DNA from: Diadophis punctatus similis
Lineage: Eukaryota; Chordata; Lepidosauria; Squamata; Dipsadidae
Assembly: GCA_023053685.1 (NCBI GenBank)
Contig: JALIGW010000002.1
Location: forward strand, 244,021,177-244,085,176
DNA: 64,000 bases
Reading direction: 5' to 3'
The notes under the pieces were generated by a model. The model worked only from the letters and a program-made list of their open reading frames with translations, was not told where the DNA came from and searched no databases. How positions within the stretch are numbered: position 1 is the stretch's first letter; every line of letters starts with the position of its first letter. Shown here piece after piece: positions 10,761 through 20,367 of this stretch. The position numbers and the translations under genes were made by a program.

Positions 10761-10842
10761 TTAAAAAGATATATTTCCCATCTGCAGTGGCTTTTCAGTA
10801 TTTCCAGGCCTGTTTCCCCTCTCAGCTGCTGAGCTACAATAC

Positions 10843-11090
10843 AGGGAGTCCTCAACAGCCACAACTGAGCCCAAAATTTATGTTGCTAAGTGAGACATTT
10901 GTTAAGTGAGTTACGTCCCACAGATATAAGAAGTTGTTAAGTATCTGAATGTAAATCACATGACCATGGGGGAATGCCAAAATGGTCATAAGTGTGAAAA
11001 ACTGTCATAAGTTCACTTTCTTCCTTGCCGTTGTAACTTTGAATGGTCACTAAATGAATGTAACCTGTATTTTTGCCGTTATACTTGTTT
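10843..11090. mobile_element. MITE-like element, degraded
   Basis: Begins CAGGGAGTCCTCAACAGCC and contains TTATGTTGCTAAGTGAGACA and repeated GTTAAGTGAGTTA/GTCATAAGT motifs, a pattern I know from a widespread squamate short inverted-repeat element. Its terminal repeat is related to the short elements behind each zinc-finger gene (for example 3617-3699). The right end is decayed. Confidence 0.55.
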
Positions 11091-11167
11091 CGTAAGCAAA
11101 ATGGGAGGAAATGCTTGGTGCAGAGGCTTTTATGAGACAGGAACAAGAAGGAATTCCAGAAGGAGAG

Positions 11168-11414
11168 TGCTAAGTCCTCGACTTACGACCGCGCCGGCTG
11201 CTGCCTCAATCTGATTGGTGGAGGCGCAGGCAGCCGGCAAGCGGGAGAATAAAGACTTCCTATTGGCTCAGGACTTGGCAGCTCCCCTATAAAAGGCATA
11301 AAACAGCCTCACTGTTGTTGTTGCTGTCACAGCTGCTGAGTTCTGAATAAAGTTGCTGCTTCCTGTCAGCCGGTCTGAGTCCCTTCTTGTCAGCTGCAGC
11401 CTGGCTATTCAACA
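11168..11414 (+). mobile_element. Solo LTR, 247 bp
   Basis: Starts TG and ends CA. It contains CCAAT-type boxes (GATTGG, CTATTGG), a TATA box in CTATAAAAGGC and a poly(A) signal AATAAAG, in the order expected for a retroviral-type LTR on the + strand. Flanks are GAGAG (11163-11167) and GAGGG (11415-11419); the sister copy at 48193-48439 has a perfect GAGGG/GAGGG 5-bp duplication. No internal retroviral sequence is attached. Confidence 0.85.
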
Positions 11415-11879
11415 GAGGGTGGAATTCTGGGCTGAGTTAGGAGGAGGAGAGAGGAAGGACCTGGGGACCCAAGACAAGGAATTTGGAAATTAGGATTGCT
11501 TCCATGTGAGAGCGCCAACGGGGGTGGGGGAGGATCTCTAAACCCTTTGCCATTGCAGAGCCACCTGGTCAGTCTCTGGATCCCTCCTGATCCCCCCTGA
11601 GGATCCTGGGGGAGGGGGGGAGGGTAGACCCTGGAGGGAAGCTGAAGGGACCGGACAAAGCCAGGAAAAGATCAACCAGCAACACGGAAGGTTCCTATCA
11701 CGAGGTTTCTCCAGCTGCCTTTTTCAGCTTCGGATTCATTTCACTGGAAGAAGAAGAAGATTTCCCCATATCGGGAGGATCCAAAACGGATCGTGAACCC
11801 GACGTGGGCAGATTGCCAGAATTGGCTGCGTGCCTTGTGACCCCCAGAGGAGGGGATGATGGTTTGGGGGGAAGCGAGG
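11415..11879. other. Non-coding upstream of the CpG island
   Basis: Unique-looking sequence with short G runs, identical in layout to 48440-48859. It leads into the CpG-rich promoter. No gene recognised. Confidence 0.4.
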
Positions 11880-12640
11880 GAAGAGGCGGCGAAACTGCAC
11901 TTGGGCCACCATCCGGCTCCGGGTGTGGAGGAGGCGACGCCGGCAGAGACCTCCCAAAAAACCCCTGCAGGGATCCTTAGGATGGGAGAGGGATGGAGGG
12001 GGATGGGAGCAGCTGACTAGATCCACTTTGAGGATCTTTGGATCCACCAGAAGGGATCAACTGGGGGGGCTTCTTCCCGATCCTCCCCCTGGAGCTCCCC
12101 CAACCGCGGCTGCACCGAGGACTCCTCCCCGCTTCTCTTTCCCCTCTTTCCTTCCTCAGCCGCGGAGGGGAGCCCGGAGCGTCCGGGGCGGCGCCTGCCT
12201 TTCCCCCCAGCGAGAGCGGCTCTTCCTCGGGCTCCGCCGCATCCCCTGCCGGCCCCCTTCTCCAGCCTCGGCAGACGCCGCGATCAGCGACTCTTGGGCG
12301 GCCACCGCGGAGCTTCAGTTCCCCTCCGGGATGCTGGAGCAGGAGGCAGCCCCGCCCGGGCACAGCAGTGCGCTCTTCGCAAGGGCAGAGGCACCCCGGA
12401 CGCCGATGCCCCGCGGAGGAACAGAGGAGCCCCGGCTGGGAGGGGGAGGAGCTGAGGCTGCAACGAGGGGCGGGGCTGCAAGGCGAGGGCGGAGCCAGAG
12501 AGGAGAGCAGAAGCCCCGCCCCGCCTCTCCCCCCCCCTCCACCCGGCCGGATCTCCGCTTCCCTCCGCGCGTCCCACTTCACCCGGGGAGGTTCGGCGCT
12601 GGATCTCTCGGAAGAGGCTCCTGGATCCCGCTCGGGGCAG
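11880..12640 (+). promoter_or_regulatory. CpG island promoter of orphan KRAB module N
   Basis: This is the densest CpG region with its copy at 48860-49663. Clustered GC boxes lie at 12463-12494 (GGGGCGGGGC, GAGGGCGGAGCC), followed by a strong donor CTCGGGGCAG|GTGAGG at 12640/12641. Long ORFs on both strands here are a by-product of GC richness: a one-base indel moves the frame in the sister copy. No zinc-finger exon follows before the gypsy element, so the promoter is either orphan or serves ZNF-B as a distal alternative start. Confidence 0.65.
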
Positions 12641-13277
12641 GTGAGGCTGCTCTCCCTCCGGCCTCCAGGCCGCCCCTCCTGCCAGGAGATCTTCTCCCCA
12701 AGAAGGGTTTTCCTCGGGGAGATCCGGCTCTGGAGTTGCCTGCAGGGAGCGGATCCCTCCCTTCCTTGCAAGGGGGCAAAGGGGGCTCCGTCCCCGGGCT
12801 GGATCTGCCCCCTCCTCGCCCGGCCAAGGCTCCCCGGGGGGCTTCGGGTGGATCCGGGAAGGAGCTTTGGGGGAAGTTACTTTCAGGAAATGTCTCTGCG
12901 GTCCCTTTGAACAGGAAGTCTCTGAACCTCCGTTTCCCTCAAGCCCAGTTGCAGAAATGGAGTCAACGGAGCTGTAAAAGGTGTTTTGAGAGATGCAATG
13001 TGGAATTAACACAGACTGGTTTCATTGCAATGGGGAGGCTGGGATGTGGCCTCCATGGTGGATGTTTTAGAAAGCAGAAACTCTAAGGAAGTTTTGAGGC
13101 TGGTCTTGTGAGCAGCTCCTAGAACAAGCTGATGGCCAGAAGGTTGCCTTGCCTGATTTTAAAATGCCTGTCCAAAGTAGAATTGGGTCCAGGAAGCCTG
13201 GGATCTTGGTGGCCTTGCAGCCTCCAAAAGCGGGAAAGAGCAACCCTTTTCTGATCTCTCTTGTCTTCCTTTGAGTT
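12641..13277 (+). other. Intron-like block after module N promoter
   Basis: Conserved at 49664-50288 and, more distantly, in the other units. It includes an acceptor-like tract GGTGGCCTTGCAG|CC before the CCTCCAAAA sequence. I see no coding frame conserved between copies; a small non-coding exon is possible. Confidence 0.4.
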
Positions 13278-13283
13278 TTCCTA

Positions 13284-13858
13284 AGGCAGAATAAAACAGG
13301 TAATTAAATAAATCAAGAAGTAAGAAAAGGGGCTAGATTAGATGGCCGTAGGATCCTTCTTTCTAGCACTTGATGTTAGAGGCAAAAAAGCAAAAAAGGG
13401 CCTCTTTGCTGGGAATGTGCAGAGGAAGCATAGCAACATCCTGTTTTTGCATGAATCTAGGGTAGAGGCTAAGCCATAAGTTATGATTGGCTAAATACAT
13501 ACCGTAAGGAATGTGGACATATATAGCTACGTTAGATATCTGCGCACATAGGCATAAGACAGTTCTGCTTTTGGATAGCAACCAGGGGTGGGTGGGTTGA
13601 ACCATATTATAACGTATACGTGGCTTTACTATGTGTAATTTTCCTTCCTAATAGGGAAACAGAGGCTGATCCCTAAATGTAACCAATCGCTGATGTATGC
13701 GTGCCTTTGCTATGAATGCAAGAATATATATACTTCATGTTTTTCATTGGAAGGTCGTTCAGATCTCAGGTGGTTTTCACTCTGAACCATTTTGCGCAAA
13801 ATAAAAACAAGACTTCTTTTGATTCCGAAAGGCCTGTAGTCCTGTTGTTTCTGCATCA
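13284..13858 (+). mobile_element. LTR-like insertion, copy 1 only
   Basis: This 575-bp insert is flanked by TTCCTA at 13278-13283 and 13859-13864. The sister site at about 50285 is empty. The right part looks like a + strand LTR: CCAATCGC, an AATATATATA TATA-like box, AAAATAAAAAC as poly(A) signal and an end in GCATCA. The left end does not start with TG, so the type is uncertain and it may be truncated. Confidence 0.6.
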
Positions 13859-14074
13859 TTCCTACTCACAACTATTTGTTGCTCCCTCTTGGACATCCGT
13901 CTTGCTGGTTTCTTCCATTTTGGCCCATCAAGATCTTCTTGAATCACAATTTCATCTCCTGTTATTTTGTATCTTCAGCAAATAATCTTATTTTTTCCTT
14001 CCTCGTTCAGGTTGCTGATATATTAAGCTCAGTGTTACTATTGGCATCTGAGCCTTTTTTATTTCTATTTGCAG

Positions 14075-14326
14075 GACACCAGTGAGGATCTGGCCGTGAA
14101 CTCCAGAGAGGAGAAAGGGACGTTCTTGGATCAGAACCCACGAAATTTTGGCTTGGACTCCGTTCTAGAAAATTTGGAAATCTTGGCCTGGTTTGAGAAG
14201 CAGCTTCCTGCACAAAGGACCAATCAGTTAAGGAGAAATCAAGCCGGTCAGCGGTGAGGATCATCCCTGGCCTTGACTCAGAGAGGTAACGAGTGATCCA
14301 GAGATCTCTTAGCTGTAACTTTAAAG
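14075..14326 (+). other. KRAB-A-like exon, module N
   Basis: Acceptor ATTTCTATTTGCAG|GAC and strong donor TTTAAAG|GTGAGT delimit a 252-bp exon. The frame starts DTSEDLAVNSREEKGTFLD, a diverged KRAB-A box start, followed by a VLENLEILAWFEKQ stretch that fits the VMLENYxNVxSL half. Intact KRAB boxes recruit the TRIM28 corepressor. The usual DV, EEW and MLE contacts are only partly present (EEK instead of EEW), so repression is doubtful. The frame ends at TGA 14255-14257, before the donor. No finger exon follows directly. Confidence 0.65.
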
Positions 14327-15121
14327 GTGAGTGAATGAAACTTGGTTTGTAAAATAAGCATTTTTAAAATCTTTATGTGGCAATGCAATAAAATTGGGTT
14401 CTTCTGCCAAGGTGCAGAGTGAAGGCATAATTCGTTTATATTCGTTGTAAGAAGCCACTCTTGGTCGAGTTGGAGGTGGACCCTGGGCGGAAGGCCACGG
14501 AGTGGGGGAGTCGCATCGGCTGGGTGGAGGCACCCCTGAAGCCGAAAGAGGCTGCCTGGGGACTCAAGTGGAGGTGGGGCTGTCCCTGCCAGCCTTCATC
14601 TGGTTCTTTCATGGGGAAATGTTCTCTCAGCCCAAACTGGGTCTTGTTTCAGCGATACAGTTTTAGCTATGATGTGTGCAGATTGTTCCTGTTTAGGCCT
14701 TGTCCCATAATGCACTTGGGCTTACAGTTTTGTAAGCTGAAGCGCTTAGGCCTTCTCCTAAAGCTTAAATTTTAATTGAAATTCTCTGGATCCTTTATTG
14801 GGGATTCTTTATTTGGGGCTTTTCCTTCTGAAGGTATTCAGTGAGCCCCCCACCCTTCAGAAAGTGTAGGATCAAATTTACCCCAGGATTAAGCCATGTC
14901 ACAGATTGTTGGTTGAATATTTTTCTTCTTCTATTGCTTTCTGGGCCAGTTGGGATAACAAGCAGGATCATTCATTTCGATTTTGGGAAGTTCTGTATAT
15001 CTTTATTTGCCTTAGTCAGCAATGATCCTTTTCGGGGTGCCTGTGCTGTCGCCCCTGGAGAAGGATGAAACCCCAAATCGGAGCCATTTCCCCCTCCTCC
15101 TTTCCTGCCTGATCTAATGGG

Positions 15122-15595
15122 TGTCAGGGTTCCAAGTAATAGATCCATTGCAAGCAAAAACTCTGAGGCAGGTGGATTTCTCAAAGAACAACTTTATTGG
15201 AAATATGAAATTGGCAAATATCTGGTGAAAACCAACTCTGAAGGGCCCCTTGGTTTTCACCTAATTAAAAGTAAAAGTTTTCCCCTCAATCCCAGACAAT
15301 CAGTCACATGGCCCAATCAAAGCAGCGTCCGCTGAACTGGTGACATCACTCCTCCTCTCTCCGGCCAGGTGTGAGAAGGTCCTTGGTTCCCAGGAGAAAG
15401 TATTTTATTTTGACTACACAACCCCAGCTTTCTCTAAACCCCTCCCTCTCTATCCCTCACTCCAGTGTGGCAACACTGAAGCTCCAAGATGGCTTCATCC
15501 AGGTCAGCTTCAGGGTTGACAAGCTGCCCTCCTCAATTGAAGAGGATTTCCTGCAAGACAAAACATACAGAGGAAATTAGTCAAGACTCACCTCA
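15122..15595 (-). mobile_element. Gypsy 3' LTR, minus strand
   Basis: On the plus strand it runs from TGTCAGGGTTCC to GACTCACCTCA; read on the minus strand it starts TG and ends CTGACA. An ACTTTATTGG segment is the reverse of an AATAAA signal. A pyrimidine run (CCCCCTCTTCCTCCCC) directly follows at 15596, which is the reverse of a polypurine tract and confirms the 3' LTR boundary. The sister is 51553-52027. Confidence 0.85.
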
Positions 15596-17005
15596 ACCCC
15601 CTCTTCCTCCCCCCCCCCCGGAGGCCCTTTAGGCTTTTGAGGGAACTCATCATGAAACTGTTTAATCAACCCATCTGTCTTTACATCCCAGCTCTCTACC
15701 CATGTGGCTTTAGAAAGGGGGTATCCCTACCAACGTACAAGGTACTGCAACCGTCCCCTATGCAACCTTGAATCTAAAATCTTCTTTACCTCATAATGTG
15801 TCTCCCCCTACAGCTTTAACTCCCTTGGCTGTTTGGGAAAGTGCATCCTCACTTACCTTGCTGCTGGAGCCATGCGCGCGCATCTCCACGCTTCGGGGGG
15901 GTGCGCTTGCTACACACGTGCGTGCCCTCGCATGATTTTCCTTTTGCGCATGCGCGGAAGCAAAATCGCACCAAAATCTTGCGAGGGGACGCGCGCAAGA
16001 GAGAGATTTTGGCATGATTTTGCTTCTGCGCATGCACAGAAGCAAAATCAACCGAAAATCACCGAAAATCACGGGGCAAAAATGGCGACGTGCCGGGTTG
16101 ACCGACAGAGAGGGCTCCGGAGCGGTTGCGAAATCCGCCGCTCCCTACCGGAGCTGTGTACTGGGCAGCTCCGGCAGGAACCCACCTCTGAAAAGGGCCT
16201 ATAAACTGTGATGAGAGTCTCAGTTTAAGGTACTTCGTCAAGAGGTAGACCTTGCTCCCGACTCAAAACGGCTCTTGGGGGTTGATGGCATTTATCCGCT
16301 TGCATTTTATATCTTTTCACTGCTTCCCTTAGGGCACACTTGGTATTTTCCCACCCCTCCTTCAAAGACTCCATCCATTCATTTAGGGATACTGATGAGA
16401 GGGGTTCCCTAGGCATGGGAACAAACTCCATGCTGCTAGTGATCTGAAAAGGAGTTAGAGCAGTGCTGCTATGCACAGCATTATTGTATGCCACCTCAGG
16501 GAACGGCAGCAATTCTGCCCAATTAGACTGCTGATAGTTGACATAACATCTTCAATATTTCTCCACCAACACGTTTGCTCGTTCTACGACCCCATTGGTA
16601 CTCGGATGAAAAGCCGAGCTAAACCCCTGCGAGCACCCGATGGACCTAACAAACTCCATCCAGAACTTGGTGGTAAATTGGACCCCCCCCCTGTCAGAAA
16701 TAATTGTACATGGAATGCCATGTATATTTGCTTAATAAATAACTTGGCAAGTTTTCTCGCTGAGGGGAGCCCTGAGCAGGCGGTGAAGTGGGCTTGCTTG
16801 GAGAACAGGTCTACTATGGTCCAGATGACCGTATTTCCACCACTGTCAGGGAGCTCAACGATAAAATCCATAGCGATCTCCTCCCAGGGCCGGGCCGGGT
16901 CTGCCACCTGCTGCAGCAGGCCAGGGAGGGGGGTCTCCCCGGTCTCTTTTTCATGGCCGTGCACATTGTGCAGCTTTTAACATAGTCCTCGACTTCTTTT
17001 TTTAT
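15596..17005 (-). pseudogene. Truncated Ty3/gypsy retrotransposon, integrase part
   Basis: Minus-strand frames in 17020-16814, 16964-16584 and 16512-16225 read, in order, the zinc-binding end of an integrase (CTMC pair), the catalytic core (MDFIVELPDSGGNT, VDLFSK) and the C-terminal part (AYNNAVHSS, TPFQI). Frameshifts separate them, so no functional enzyme is encoded. Gag, protease, reverse transcriptase and the 5' LTR are missing: the element breaks off at about 17005 directly against the ZNF-B promoter. The intact family would integrate cDNA; this copy is dead. Confidence 0.85.
15849..16191. mobile_element. hAT-like non-autonomous insertion in gypsy copy 1
   Basis: Absent from the sister gypsy copy. 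It ends GGCAGGAACCCACCTCTG, like the end of the hAT element at 55431-56065 (GGTAGGAACCCACCACTC). It contains hairpins such as GATTTTGCTTCTG paired with CAGAAGCAAAATC at about 16015-16050. The left terminus is not visible; adjacent host sequence 15810-15848 is inverted relative to the sister copy. Confidence 0.5.
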
Positions 17006-17029
17006 CTGAGAAAGACACAATCACAAAAA

Positions 17030-17253
17030 CACGCAAAGGGTTTCAAAGCACGTGATCCTAGCTGAAAGGGGGAGGGGGAAGGAGAAGAGGCAGAGAAGAG
17101 GCGGGGCTTCAAGTAGTAGGCGGAGCCCGAGAGGAAGCCGGAAGGCCCGCCCCCGCCTCTCCCCTCCCACTGGCTGGATCTCCGCTTTCCTTCGCCTGGA
17201 GAGGATTGGCGTTGGATCCCTCGGGAGAGGCTCCTGGATCCCGCTCAGTGCAG
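17030..17253 (+). promoter_or_regulatory. Promoter/first exon of ZNF-B
   Basis: Begins with the shared AAACACGCAAAGGGTTTC sequence, then AGCACGTGATCC (E-box), GAGGCGGGGC and GGCGGAGCCCGAGAGGAAG, and a donor CTCAGTGCAG|GTTGGG that is weaker than in other units. The upstream sequence that other units have is replaced by the truncated gypsy element. Confidence 0.55.
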
Positions 17254-18299
17254 GTTGGGCTGCTCTACCTCCTGCCAGGAGATCTTCTCCCCGCCAGAAG
17301 GAAGGGAGCTGCGGATTCTGCTATTCGGTTTGCAGGGTTTTCCTCGATCATTTCCTCCAATGATCCAGCTCTGGCATTGCCTGCAGGGAGCAGACCCCTC
17401 CCTTCTCTCCAGAGGTCAAAGGGGGCTCCGTCCGAGGGCTGGATCTGCCTCCTCGCCCAGCCAAGGATCCCCGAGAGCATCCGGGTGGATCCGGGAAGGA
17501 AGTTTGCGAAAGTTTCTTTCAGAAAGTCTCTCTGTGATCCATCAGACCACGAGGTCTCTGAGCATGCGTATTCCGCAAGTGCATTTGAAAAAAAAGTGTA
17601 AATTGTGCTTTAAAATATTTACTCAGATTTGTAATGTGTTATTAACACACACTGACCTCTTTGGGGGAAAGGAAAGGAGTTTAAATTAGTTGAATTGATC
17701 TCGTGTTTTCTTAACCCACAAAAGAGATCCTCTTTCTTTGAGCTCTGTCTGAAAAGCGAAAAATAAAATCCTTTGTTTTTATGCTAATCTTTTCTTTGCT
17801 TCTGCTTTAAAAAGATACGTAGAATTTATAAACTTTGTATTTTCCTCGTTTTGCCCAGAAGAGGCTGTGATGTGGGAGCCCGTAAGTCACAGGTGGATGT
17901 TTTGATGGTGGATGTTTTTGAAAGAGCAAAGGAAGTTTTGAGGAGGGTCTTGTGAGGAGCTGCTGGAACAAGCTGATGGCCAGAAGGCTCGCTTGAATAA
18001 TTGTAATTAAATTTATGAAAAGCCTAACTGGAATCTTTGTGGCCTTGCAGCCTCCAAAAAGAGCAGGAAAGAGCAGCCCTTTTCACACACGCTCTTCTTC
18101 CCCATCTGATCTCTCTCATCTTCCACGGAGTTTTCCTTCGCACAACTATGCTTTGGTCCCTGTTGGACTTCATCCTGCTGGTTTCTTCCATTTTGTCTTA
18201 TGAAGATATTTTTGAATTACGATTCAATCTTACTTGTTTTGTATCCTCATCCAATAATCCTATTTTCTCCTGCCTCTTCCACATCATTTACAGATCATA
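17254..18299 (+). other. Intron block of ZNF-B
   Basis: Non-coding, conserved in units at 1038, 30127, 39653 and 53419. Acceptor-like tracts CGTTTTGCCCAG|AAGAGG (about 17860) and GGCCTTGCAG|CCTCC (about 18050) are conserved and may define a small untranslated exon, but I see no good donor after them. Confidence 0.4.
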
Positions 18300-18738
18300 T
18301 TCAATATCATTTTATCTTTATTTTATTTATTTATTTTATTTGTCAAAACGTGCACAAGATAACAGGTATGGTATAAACATAAACAAAAGCAAAGTAGGTA
18401 TAGTTAAATTTGGACAATAGGACAGTAGGACAGGGACGGTAGGCACGATGGTCCGCTTATGCACGCCCCTTACAGACCTCTTAGGAACGGGGTGAGGTCG
18501 ACTGTAGACAGTGTAAGGTTAAAGTTTTTGGGGTTTGGGGAAGAAACCACAGAGTCAGGTAGTGCATTCCAGGCACTGATCACTCTGTTGCTGAAGTCGT
18601 ATTTTCTGCAGTCGAGTTTCGAGCGGTTTACATTGAGTTTGAATCTATTGTGTACGTGTGTGTTGTTGCGTTTCAAGCTGAAGTATTCATTGACAGGTAG
18701 GACATTGTGGCAGATGATTTTATGAACTACATTTAGAT
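18300..18738 (-). mobile_element. LINE 3' end (L2/CR1-like clade), minus strand
   Basis: The minus strand reads a reverse-transcriptase C-terminal tail with NRSKLDCRKYDFSNRV and SAWNALPDSVV, typical of the last residues of L2/CR1/Jockey-like LINE proteins. An ATTTT-rich run marks its 3' end at about 18310-18345. The ZNF-C unit has the empty site (about 31000), while the copy at 54440-54845 is shared through the block duplication. Confidence 0.75.
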
Positions 18739-18765
18739 CTCAGCCTTTTTCATTTCTCTTTGCAG

Positions 18766-18997
18766 GAAACCAGTGAGGATGTGGTTGTGAACTTCACAGA
18801 GGAGAAAGAGACGTTCCTGGATTGGGATCCACCAACCTTTGGCCAGGACTCCTTTCAAGAGAATTTGGAAATTGTGGCCTGGATGGAGAAGCAGCTTCCT
18901 GCACAAAGGGACAATCGATTAAGGAGAAACCAAATTGGTCAGCAGTGAGGGTCACACCTGGCCTTGACCCAGAGACCTCTTCATTGTAACTTTAAAG
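18766..18997 (+). other. KRAB-A-like exon of ZNF-B
   Basis: Acceptor TTTCTCTTTGCAG|GAA; frame begins ETSEDVVVNFTEEKETFLD, then a QENLEIVAWMEKQ second half. It ends at TGA 18946-18948. The donor is AAAG|GTGAAT, weaker than the GTGAGT of the paralogues. The stop precedes the donor, so the frame cannot pass into the finger exon. It may be a separate small peptide, an upstream ORF or a non-coding exon. Confidence 0.65.
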
Positions 18998-19663
18998 GTG
19001 AATAATCAAATCTATGGTCATCAAGTAAGATGTCATGTGGGAGCTTGGCTCAATGACTGCAATGCTGTACTACTGAGTGGGGTTGTTAAGCGATTTCATG
19101 TGTCGTTAAGCAGACAAAGTCCCAGGTAAGGAATGTGGGGTTGTCTGAAGTGAGCAGGAGAGGCCTTGTGATTCCCAGGCACAGGCTGCATTCGACTTCA
19201 GGGCTCCTGGAGAACCTAAGAGATGCTTTGGGACACGTTACTTGGAAACTGTATGGAACATGCAGCTTGGAAAATGGAGCTAGGTTGTAAAGGCCTCCGA
19301 TGTGGGGATTAAGGCCGCATTTCTCAGTGGTAGCGGTGACACTGGGGTGAAGGCCAGGCCTGGAGACAGTGGCAGTTGGCTGAGAGTGCTGAAGGCCCCA
19401 GACCTCCACTCAAAGGGCTGCTTTGCATGGCTGGGATTAGGCTTCCAAGGGTGGCAGCACCTTTGCATCCCACTTTAGTGGGTGGCTCCTCGATTTATGG
19501 ATGGCCTCTGCCTGTCTTTGCCTGCTCCCTAGATGCCCCCCACGAGCATTGCCTGCTCCTCCCGCCATGTAAGGACCTCCAAGATCACTTAATGATTTCA
19601 ACCAGGAGTGTGAGATGTCGGTTTTGCAGTGAAATGATCCTGTGATCCCTCCTCTAACCACTG

Positions 19664-20044
19664 TGTCCTGGTTCCGACTAATGATCCCAAAGGATTCAGC
19701 ACTGTGAGACTTTAGGCTTCCTCAAAGAACTGCATCATTTCGGCACGGATGAACTTAAAACCAGCTCTAGCTGTTTCCCACGCTTTCAGTATAATTAAAG
19801 CAGTTAAAGATCCCCTCCCTCCTCTAGGGTCACAGGTCACATTGCCCAATTAGGTGTTTTTGCATCTCCTGGCAACAAGTTCCATTCTCCTGCCGACACC
19901 TGTTGGGAATGACCTTGGTTCCCACGAGATAGCAGGTTGTTTTGCCTAGATCGCATTCCATTCTTCTGCCCCCTCCCCGAGCTGTGTGGCAACTAGAGAA
20001 ACGGAAGATGGCTACGGCAGGCTCACTCCGTTTCAAAGCTGACA
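19664..20044 (-). mobile_element. Solo LTR antisense to ZNF-B
   Basis: Runs from TGTCCTGGTTCC to GCTGACA on the plus strand, so TG...CA in both readings, flanked by a perfect 5-bp duplication CACTG (19659-19663 and 20045-20049). The outline resembles the gypsy LTR at 15122. This copy has lost the TTTATTGAG segment (reverse poly(A) signal) that the sister LTRs keep. It lies about 230 bp before the finger exon. Confidence 0.8.
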
Positions 20045-20367
20045 CACTGCTTCACTGAACGACCGAGTTTCCAGTCCCAACCATGGTCATATATTGAGGA
20101 CATCTCTCTTACAAATTTAGGGACTTCCTCAAGTTGCCTCAGGTGTACTGAGCACCCTACCCTGGGCAGAGGGTCAGACTGGAAGACCCTCAAGGTCCCT
20201 GCCAAGGCTAAGACTTTATTATTCTCTCCGTGTCTCAAAAGGAAATATATTTCTTCATTTCTTTCTCCTTCTAACAGCGGAAAAAAGATTGTAACCAAAG
20301 ATTTATCTGCAAGCCATTTATCAACAAATAATAGAAAATCAACATAAGGCAGCAGCCAAAGGAAAGC

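Larger units (their letters stand above)
9725..19330. repeat. Segmental duplication block, copy 1 (about 9.6 kb)
   Basis: Collinear and almost identical by eye to about 46552-55430. Both start at GTTCCTTGTCCCATGATGCA and both end just before the CTCAGTGG...AGCGGTG site. The block carries a SINE, a solo LTR, the CpG-rich orphan KRAB module, a truncated gypsy element, and the promoter and KRAB-like exon of the next gene. Copy 1 alone has the inserts at 13284-13858 and about 15849-16191; copy 2 alone has a CR1 at 46763-46971. Confidence 0.85.

Noticed and set aside
11923..13086. 387-codon open frame in the CpG island, with a 374-codon frame in the sister copy at 48860-49984
   Set aside because: A one-base indel in a G run puts the two copies in different frames after the shared STRRDQLGG part, and several equally long frames exist on the other strand. 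This is GC-rich promoter sequence, not a conserved protein.
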